Source of the DNA: Chitinophagaceae bacterium UBA1953
GTDB lineage: Bacteria > Bacteroidota > Bacteroidia > Chitinophagales > Chitinophagaceae
DNA: 5,239 bases
Direction of reading: 5' to 3'
Assembly (NCBI GenBank): GCA_002336115.1
Contig: DDEN01000022.1
Coordinates: 340,358 to 345,596 of the forward strand
Both the position numbers and the translations under genes were made by a program. The notes beneath the pieces are model-generated. The model made no database searches. It was not told where the DNA came from and worked only from the letters and a program-made list of their open reading frames with translations. The first letter of the stretch is position 1; the number at the start of each line of letters is the position of its first letter. Of the stretch, positions 1 through 3,414 are shown one piece after another.

Positions 1-1
1 G

Positions 2-73
2 CGGATGAAGAAAGATTCGAACTTTCAACCCTCAGCTTAACAAGCTGCAGCTCTGCCATTGAGCTATTCATCC
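2..73 (-). tRNA. tRNA-Asn (anticodon GTT)
   Basis: The minus strand folds as a complete cloverleaf. Acceptor GGATGAA pairs fully with TTCATCC. The D-stem is GCTC/GAGC. The anticodon loop is TTGTTAA, with GTT at 39-41 and A37. The T-arm is GAAAG-TTCGAAT-CTTTC and the discriminator is G. The outermost anticodon-stem pair is a G-A mismatch. Position 1 adds one C after the discriminator; the window edge hides whether CCA is encoded. It is the last visible member of a minus-strand array, 4 nt from tRNA-Lys. It should decode AAY codons. Confidence 0.93.
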
Positions 74-77
74 TTTG

Positions 78-150
78 TAGTCCCGCTGGGACTCGAACCC
101 AGAACCCTCCGGTTAAAAGCCGGATACATCTTCCATTGAGCTACGAGACT
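78..150 (-). tRNA. tRNA-Lys (anticodon TTT), weak D-stem
   Basis: Acceptor AGTCTCG pairs with CGGGACT (one G-U). Anticodon arm TCCGG-CTTTTAA-CCGGA is perfect, with TTT at 115-117. The T-arm is CTGGG-TTCGAGT-CCCAG. The discriminator is A and is followed by CAA, so CCA is not encoded. The D-arm is poor: GCTC faces ATGT or GATG rather than GAGC, leaving about two pairs. The Lys identity is clear from the loop. The weak D-stem suggests an accessory or drifting tRNA rather than the main housekeeping copy. Confidence 0.9.
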
Positions 151-152
151 AT

Positions 153-249
153 TTTTGTCCGAACCATGATTGGGGTGGATTAAAGGATTATGAAGAAACC
201 AATCTTATTAATCTGTTCAATCTCCCCAAATCAAGGTTCAGATTTTTTT
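153..249. repeat. Palindromic REP-like repeat pair inside the tRNA array
   Basis: Two inverted arms, 158-175 and 224-242, pair over about 18 positions with one mismatch, one bulge and one G-U (minus-strand reading). The loop is 48 nt and holds further GGATT/AATCC-type words. Each half reads outward-in as TCTGAACC or TCCGAACC, then a GATT-rich tail, and T- or A-runs flank the outer ends. A third diverged copy of the unit lies at 631-679. From memory, TCTGAACC followed by repeated GGATT words is a common dispersed motif in Bacteroidota intergenic DNA, comparable to REP/BIME elements; this was not checked. No T-arm can be formed, so it is not a tRNA although it fills a tRNA-sized gap. Confidence 0.65.
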
Positions 250-344
250 GTACGGCTTTCAGAATTGAACTGAATACTTTCACCTGCTACTTACCTCTCA
301 GAAAGAAAGGGAGATGATTATGTTATCCACTACACCCAGCCGTA
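250..344 (-). tRNA. Aberrant tRNA-like element, possible tRNA-Glu (TTC) with expanded anticodon arm
   Basis: The ends are perfect tRNA: acceptor TACGGCT pairs fully with AGCCGTA, and the T-arm is TTCAG-TTCAATT-CTGAA. A D-arm GTGT/ACAT is possible. It sits 2 nt from tRNA-His, as expected for an array member. The middle is too long (95 nt in all). A stem TCATCT/AGGTGA (317-312 with 285-280) is placed like an anticodon stem and leaves a normal 5-nt variable loop. It encloses a second hairpin, CCTTT-CTTTCTG-AGAGG, whose 7-nt loop would put TTC (Glu) at 301-303 with U37. So it is either a tRNA-Glu with an elongated arm or a tRNA with about 21 extra bases in its loop. U8 is also missing (G instead). 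It may be a pseudogene. Confidence 0.5.
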
Positions 345-346
345 TT

Positions 347-419
347 GGTTGACTCCGGGACTCGAACCCTGTTCTCCGCATTCACAGTGCGGTACTTTAC
401 CAGTTAAGCTAAAGCCAAC
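347..419 (-). tRNA. tRNA-His (anticodon GTG)
   Basis: Anticodon arm CCGCA-CTGTGAA-TGCGG is perfect, with GTG at 383-385. The discriminator is C, as expected for His. Acceptor GTTGGCT pairs with AGTCAAC (one G-U). In this register the base before the stem is T, not the G-1 that normally pairs with C73, and the linker between acceptor and D-stem is TTA (3 nt instead of 2). Taking the first G as G-1 fixes the linker but breaks the acceptor pairing. The T-stem has one A-G mismatch. CCA is not encoded. Confidence 0.85.
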
Positions 420-429
420 ATAACAATGC

Positions 430-500
430 TATTGAGCCTGGATTTGAACCAAAACCATCAGTGTCAAAGACTGATATGCTGAACCGTTACACTACTCAAT
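430..500 (-). tRNA. tRNA-Gln (anticodon TTG)
   Basis: Acceptor ATTGAGT pairs with GCTCAAT (one G-U). The anticodon stem is TCAGT/ACTGA around loop CTTTGAC, with TTG at 465-467 and A37. The T-arm is TTTGG-TTCAAAT-CCAGG and the discriminator is A. The D-arm (TGTAACGGTTCAGCA) is short but resembles other glutamine tRNAs. It lies 10 nt from tRNA-His and 6 nt from tRNA-Asp. It should decode CAR codons. Confidence 0.9.
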
Positions 501-506
501 AATCAG

Positions 507-577
507 CGGTTCGTATGAGAATCGAACTCACAACTTCTGATAGACAATCAGGCATGTTACCATTATACTAACGAACC
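507..577 (-). tRNA. tRNA-Asp (anticodon GTC), U37
   Basis: Acceptor GGTTCGT pairs perfectly with ACGAACC. The T-arm is GTGAG-TTCGATT-CTCAT and the discriminator is G, as expected for Asp. The anticodon loop is TTGTCTA, with GTC at 543-545. Position 37 is U where a purine is almost always found, and the outer anticodon-stem pair (C-A) is open. It is the first gene of the array in the direction of transcription. The A/T-rich stretch upstream has no clear promoter; a CTATAAAAC box near 592-600 is the only candidate. Confidence 0.9.
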
Positions 578-630
578 ATTTGCTTTATGTTTTATAGAGC
601 TAAGTCATCATCGCTTGAGTCACTATTTTT

Positions 631-679
631 ATCTCATTAATCATCTTCATCTCAAAAATCCCGGTTCAGACAATTTTTT
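631..679 (-). repeat. Single REP-like repeat unit upstream of the tRNA array
   Basis: On the minus strand the unit reads TTGTCTGAACC, then a GATTTTTGAGATG-type tail, then GATTAATGAGAT. It aligns over about 45 nt with the right half of the palindrome at 153-249: the words TCTGAACC, GATTT, GAGAT, GATTAAT and AGAT occur in the same order. Both copies end in a T-run on the plus strand. The rest of 578-680 shows no gene. Confidence 0.6.
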
Positions 680-680
680 A

Positions 681-714
681 AAAGTGTCCCTGCTGCAACT
701 GCAGGGAGCACTTT
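681..714 (-). terminator. Long hairpin, possible terminator of the small-ORF region
   Basis: AAAGTG-TCCCTGC (681-693) pairs with GCAGGGA-CACTTT (701-714) around loop TGCAACT, giving 13 pairs with one bulged base. On the minus strand the stem ends in CTTTT followed by AAAAAA, so the U-run is short. It lies between the last small ORF and the tRNA array, where it could separate the two units. The word GCAACT recurs at 727-732 and 746-751. Confidence 0.4.
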
Positions 715-740
715 ATTCCTCCTTCTGCAACTAATCTTTT

Positions 741-878
741 TTATCGCAACTGATGTGCAGCAGGATGCAGCACATCATTGCTGTTTTCCTTTTTTACTAT
801 CTCTTTATTCTTTTCATTGGCATTGCTTATGAAGATCATCAGCAAACGCACAACCAATACTGTAACTAATAATTGCAT
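741..878 (-). CDS. Small single-pass membrane protein candidate (45 aa)
   Basis: I do not recognise a family. The ORF begins at the second of two in-frame ATGs. That ATG is preceded by AAAGGAGGTGGTA, a strong Shine-Dalgarno, unusual in this phylum. The earlier ATG (902) would give 53 aa, but it abuts the terminator T-run at 903-908. Residues 2-18 (MQLLVTVLVVRLLMIFI region) form one hydrophobic helix. A polar, Lys/Asn/Glu-rich tail follows and ends in HPAAHQLR, so it would be a small inner-membrane protein. The 25-nt palindrome at 752-776 lies within its 3' end. It is the only ORF in about 160 bases and may be chance; the GGAGG and the hydrophobic segment are the arguments for it. Confidence 0.35.
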   Translation of the reverse strand: MQLLVTVLVVRLLMIFISNANEKNKEIVKKENSNDVLHPAAHQLR

Positions 879-902
879 TACCACCTCCTTTGTTTCGGTC
901 AT

Positions 903-934
903 AAAAAACCCAGTCGCTTTTATCGACCGGGTTT
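903..934 (-). terminator. Intrinsic terminator (minus strand)
   Basis: On the minus strand AAACCCGGTCG pairs with CGACTGGGTTT (11 pairs, one G-U) around loop ATAAAAG. The pairing stem runs directly into six T. It lies 18 nt beyond the stop of the 51-codon ORF (953-1108) and immediately before the 45-codon membrane ORF, so it could end the first or attenuate the second. Confidence 0.75.
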
Positions 935-952
935 ACTTACACACATACATAT

Positions 953-1108
953 TTATGCATACACACAACACGGTCGCTTATAAAAATCATTCCACAGAAT
1001 ATTTACGGGCACAACACTATACAACATGGCGCAAGTCTCCTGTTCTGGTAATGAATACTTCATACTCAGTTGTATAACTCGTGTATGTAATTCTGTTTGT
1101 TTCTTCAT
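953..1108 (-). CDS. Small hypothetical protein (51 aa), possible paralogue of the 30-aa protein
   Basis: I do not recognise a family. It starts MKKQTELHTRVIQL and carries a mid-protein ETCAMLYSVV; the C-terminus is KRPCCVYA. The pattern T-[EQ]-L-H-x2-[VL]-[IV], then about 15 residues, then C-[AG]-x2-Y-[AS]-V is shared with the neighbouring 30-aa ORF, and the DNA under the two ends also matches (ACAGAATTACATA versus ACACAATTACATA). No Shine-Dalgarno is seen, which is normal for the phylum. An upstream 31-codon ORF (1105-1200) ends with a TGA overlapping this ATG. A strong terminator follows 18 nt after the stop. No transmembrane segment is clear. That it is expressed is inference. Confidence 0.4.
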   Translation of the reverse strand: MKKQTELHTRVIQLSMKYSLPEQETCAMLYSVVPVNILWNDFYKRPCCVYA

Positions 1109-1162
1109 GTATGTTTTCGTTTTTTTAAAAAGTGTTTTTCATAAATCAACAACAGAATACTG

Positions 1163-1183
1163 TTTGTCTTTTGTAAAGACAAA
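1163..1183. promoter_or_regulatory. Perfect 9-bp inverted repeat, possible operator or RNA hairpin
   Basis: TTTGTCTTT and AAAGACAAA are perfect inverted copies separated by TGT. The element lies about 55 nt before the start of the 51-codon ORF and 38 nt after the terminator at 1222-1247 in the minus direction. It could be a regulator-binding site or a 5'-leader hairpin. There is no T-run on either side, so it is not a terminator. Confidence 0.35.
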
Positions 1184-1221
1184 ACTTTGCCGTTACACAT
1201 TTTTTCAAATGTGTTTAAAAC

Positions 1222-1247
1222 AAAAAACCCCGCAATCTCTTGCGGGG
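1222..1247 (-). terminator. Strong intrinsic terminator (minus strand)
   Basis: On the minus strand CCCCGCAA-GAGA-TTGCGGGG forms a perfect 8-bp GC-rich stem with a 4-nt loop. TTTTTTGTTTT follows directly. It lies 29 nt past the stop of the 30-codon ORF and is the first good terminator downstream of purU, so it probably ends both that short gene and any read-through from the five-gene run. Confidence 0.88.
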
Positions 1248-1276
1248 CCTGTGTTATAGCGAATTTGTTTATTCAC

Positions 1277-1369
1277 TTATTCAACAGCGTAACACGCCCC
1301 GCAAAAAGTATAGTCACCATTCGGACTAAACCTTTTAACCAGTTCAATATGTAATTGTGTGCGTGTCAT
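1277..1369 (-). CDS. Small Cys-containing protein (30 aa) with its own promoter and terminator
   Basis: I do not recognise a family. The peptide starts MTRTQLHIELVKRF and ends TFCGACYAVE, with a C-x2-C pair seven residues from the end. It is very short, but its context is that of a real transcription unit: a Bacteroidota-type promoter at 1396-1428, an A-rich leader AACAACAATAA just before the ATG, and a strong intrinsic terminator 29 nt after the stop. It shares a residue pattern with the 51-codon ORF downstream. The C-x2-C could bind metal or a partner if it pairs with other cysteines; alone it is too little to make a zinc site. A leader peptide or a non-coding RNA from the same promoter is possible. 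Confidence 0.45.
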   Translation of the reverse strand: MTRTQLHIELVKRFSPNGDYTFCGACYAVE

Positions 1370-1395
1370 TTATTGTTGTTATTAATTTGTGAGTG

Positions 1396-1428
1396 CAAAG
1401 ATGAAACTATTTTTTTGATACAAACAAA
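1396..1428 (-). promoter_or_regulatory. Bacteroidota-type promoter for the 30-codon ORF
   Basis: On the minus strand CATCTTTG (1403-1396) matches the -7 consensus TAnnTTTG in seven of eight positions and runs on into CAC. Two TTTG words at 1424-1421 and 1428-1425 lie 17 and 21 nt upstream, near the usual -33 spacing. The start codon is 26 nt further on. The surrounding 1370-1474 is very AT-rich and otherwise holds nothing I can name. Confidence 0.6.
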
Positions 1429-1474
1429 TTTTGAAAAAGAAATTTTAAAATTATTTTTTTGATTTAATTCTATC

Positions 1475-2305
1475 TCAATATTCAAACACCACCGTTTTAT
1501 TTTCGTAAACAAATACACGGTCTTCGAATACCATCTTCAAAGCCTTGGCTAAAACACTTTTTTCAATTTCTTTTCCTGCTCTTACCATATCGCTTACTCC
1601 ATGTGTATGATTAACCGGAATACTTTGCTGTTCAATAATCGGACCTTCATCCAGGTCGTTTGTAACAAAGTGTGCAGTTGCACCAATCATTTTTACACCA
1701 CGGTTGTATGCCTGCTTGTACGGACTTGCACCAATGAATGCCGGAAGAAACGAATGATGAATGTTGATGATCTTTAATGGAAACTGCTGTACAAATGCCG
1801 GCGAAAGAATACGCATAAACTTTGCCAGCACCAGGTAATCGTAGTTGTATGTTTGAATCAATGCTGCCAACTCATCTTCAAACTGTTCTTTGCTTTTGTT
1901 TTCGTGTGATACAAAATGAAACGGAATATCAAACCGTTTGCAGAGATCAGCAAGCACATCATGATTACCAATAACACATTGAACAGTTGCTCCCAGTGTT
2001 GAAAAATGATTACGGATGAGCAGATCGCTTAAACAATGATATTCTTTTGTAACAAGCAATATCACTTTCTTCTGCGGATCAGGATTGATGCTGATGGATG
2101 CATCAGCAGGCAATAAAGCAGTCAATTCATTTTGCAGTGCTTCAATATTATTTTCATTTGCTATTACAATACGTGCAAAGAAACGGTTTGCCTGTACATC
2201 CACATGCTCACGCATGGAAACAATGTTGAGATTGTGTTTTACAAGTACACCTGAAATGGTTGCCACAAGACCAACCCTGTCGTTACATTGAATAAGAATA
2301 ACCAT
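1475..2305 (-). CDS. purU: Formyltetrahydrofolate deformylase PurU (276 aa)
   Basis: Cytoplasmic enzyme that hydrolyses 10-formyltetrahydrofolate to formate and tetrahydrofolate, balancing the one-carbon pool and supplying formate for purine synthesis. Residues 1-80 are an ACT regulatory domain (CNDRVGLVATISGVL). From about 81 onward is the formyl-transferase fold shared with PurN. The catalytic trio is present: N181 and H183 in NIHHSFLPAF, and D219 in NDLDEGPII. GASPYKQAY and the C-terminal RAGKEIEKSVLAKAL are also typical. Length matches the family (about 280). It starts 55 nt after the Dabb gene with no Shine-Dalgarno and is the last gene of the minus-strand run. No terminator follows until 1247. 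It appears intact. Confidence 0.95.
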   Translation of the reverse strand: MVILIQCNDRVGLVATISGVLVKHNLNIVSMREHVDVQANRFFARIVIANENNIEALQNELTALLPADASISINPDPQKKVILLVTKEYHCLSDLLIRNHFSTLGATVQCVIGNHDVLADLCKRFDIPFHFVSHENKSKEQFEDELAALIQTYNYDYLVLAKFMRILSPAFVQQFPLKIINIHHSFLPAFIGASPYKQAYNRGVKMIGATAHFVTNDLDEGPIIEQQSIPVNHTHGVSDMVRAGKEIEKSVLAKALKMVFEDRVFVYENKTVVFEY

Positions 2306-2360
2306 AGTGAAGTAAAATTAATTCTTCATTTGCACAACAACGGTTAGCCTGCAAAGAAAA

Positions 2361-2672
2361 CTACAGATCAATTGAATCGTAAACGATGACTTTACTCCAG
2401 AGGTGAGAACATTCTTCCACAAATTTTAAATGAATAGGATCGGTTTGATAGCTCGCCTGGTCTTCTGCATTATCAAACAACACAAACCATGAAACTGCAT
2501 AACCGTTTTCAATTACTCCACGATTGGTGCCGGCCGGTTTACCAATATGAAAATCTTTGATGGTTGAAACAGTTGAAAGTTTTTTTAAACCTTCAACCAA
2601 CTGATCTCTGTCGCTGCTGCTGCCAGGATTGTTTAACCAGAAGAAAACGTGATGGAGGAAAAGGGATTGCAT
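2361..2672 (-). CDS. Dabb (stress-responsive alpha/beta-barrel) family protein (103 aa)
   Basis: Single-domain Dabb protein of usual length. The N-terminal strand LHHVFFWL (6-13), a following helix (VEGLKKL), the strand YAVSWFVLFDNAEDQASY (58-75) and the end motif DPIHLKFVEE (78-87) with its conserved His are those of the family. Dabb proteins are small ferredoxin-like-fold dimers. Some act as enzymes in plants and bacteria, but most bacterial members have no known substrate and I cannot assign one here. It lies 12 nt after the DUF5131 gene and 55 nt before purU, so it is probably co-transcribed with both. Its base composition resembles that of purU rather than that of the two genes upstream. 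Confidence 0.88.
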   Translation of the reverse strand: MQSLFLHHVFFWLNNPGSSSDRDQLVEGLKKLSTVSTIKDFHIGKPAGTNRGVIENGYAVSWFVLFDNAEDQASYQTDPIHLKFVEECSHLWSKVIVYDSIDL

Positions 2673-2684
2673 GAGAGTTATAAA

Positions 2685-3413
2685 TTAAAATACGACTTGT
2701 TCCAACTGTTCAATTGAAGGCATTTCATCATAAGTTCTTCCGTTCAGCAAGCGGCCAGTTTTCTTTTTATTTGTACCTCCCCACTGTTTGAAGAAAAACG
2801 AAACACCTGCATTTTCACATTGCTGCTGAATATCAAGAACCCAATCTTCGTGCATTGGTCTTGGACTTCGTCCACTTTCTCCACCAACTATTACCCAATT
2901 AATTTTTTTAAGATTCAATTTATGCAATGGACCAATTAATGGTTCACAAGAAAGAAATTTTGTGTGAGCATTTGTCTTTCGTAAATCATCAATCCTGTGT
3001 TTCACTTTATCATTCTCCACTGAAACTCCCATCCATATATTTGGTGTCCATTTAAGTTCTTTGTGATACTTTAATAAAATATCAGAGCGCTTTGTAAGTA
3101 CCTGGTAAATATGTGGAGTATCATTCATTACCGCAAAAACTTTCTTTATAAATTCAAGCGGAACATCTTTATGAAAAAGATCACTCATTGAATTTACAAA
3201 TACAACCTTCTGGTTTTTCCATGAATAAGGAACATTTAAAGCACTTTCATGTAAACGAAGTTCAAATCCATCTTTGTATTTTTCAATACCCATCGCTTGT
3301 AAACGCTTTGCCATAACTTCTGCATAGCAGTGCTTACACCCCGCTGAAATTTTATTGCAACCCGTAGTTGGGTTCCAAGTCATTTCTGTCCATTCAATAC
3401 TTGATTGTGCCAT
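2685..3413 (-). CDS. DUF5131 / phage Gp37-Gp68 family three-Cys-motif protein (242 aa)
   Basis: The start SSIEWTEMTWNPTTGC, followed by the three cysteines C19-x6-C26-x2-C29 with Tyr after the last, is diagnostic of this family, first named from phage proteins. The Cys cluster resembles an iron-sulphur (radical-SAM-like) site, and the protein is generally thought to be related to radical SAM enzymes; its reaction is unknown to me. Further family signatures are VNSMSDLFH (73-81), LTKRSD (106-111), GVSVEN (129-134), LSCEPLIGPL (154-163), WVIVGGESG (173-181) and FFFKQWGG (206-213). Full length and intact. The ATG follows the TcmP stop after one base (TGATATG), so the two are almost certainly translationally coupled partners. 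GC is about 35% in sampled lines. Confidence 0.92.
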   Translation of the reverse strand: MAQSSIEWTEMTWNPTTGCNKISAGCKHCYAEVMAKRLQAMGIEKYKDGFELRLHESALNVPYSWKNQKVVFVNSMSDLFHKDVPLEFIKKVFAVMNDTPHIYQVLTKRSDILLKYHKELKWTPNIWMGVSVENDKVKHRIDDLRKTNAHTKFLSCEPLIGPLHKLNLKKINWVIVGGESGRSPRPMHEDWVLDIQQQCENAGVSFFFKQWGGTNKKKTGRLLNGRTYDEMPSIEQLEQVVF

Positions 3414-3414
3414 A

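Noticed and set aside
157..242. A seventh tRNA (class II, 86 nt) suggested by an 8-bp acceptor-like stem and array spacing
   Set aside because: No T-arm or anticodon arm can be formed, and both halves match a dispersed repeat unit that recurs at 631-679.
2..577. CRISPR array suggested by regularly spaced similar units
   Set aside because: The units are individually different tRNA cloverleafs, not identical direct repeats with spacers.
652..711. GTG-led 19-codon ORF behind AAGGAGG
   Set aside because: Its start codon and first codons lie in a terminator-like stem and its end lies in a dispersed repeat, so coding is unlikely; kept only as part of a finding.
752..776. GATGTGC...GCACATC palindrome considered as a terminator
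   Set aside because: There is no T-run on either side and it falls within the 45-codon ORF.
778..1077. Plus-strand 99-codon ORF
   Set aside because: It runs antisense through two terminators and two small minus-strand ORFs, has no promoter or ribosome site, and its sequence is low-complexity Phe/Ser and Thr/His/Tyr without a domain-like pattern.
1026..1259. Plus-strand 77-codon ORF
   Set aside because: It ends inside a minus-strand terminator hairpin, overlaps other structures and has an implausible Cys/Phe-rich composition.
2085..2291. Plus-strand 68-codon ORF
   Set aside because: It is the reverse-strand shadow of the purU ACT domain.
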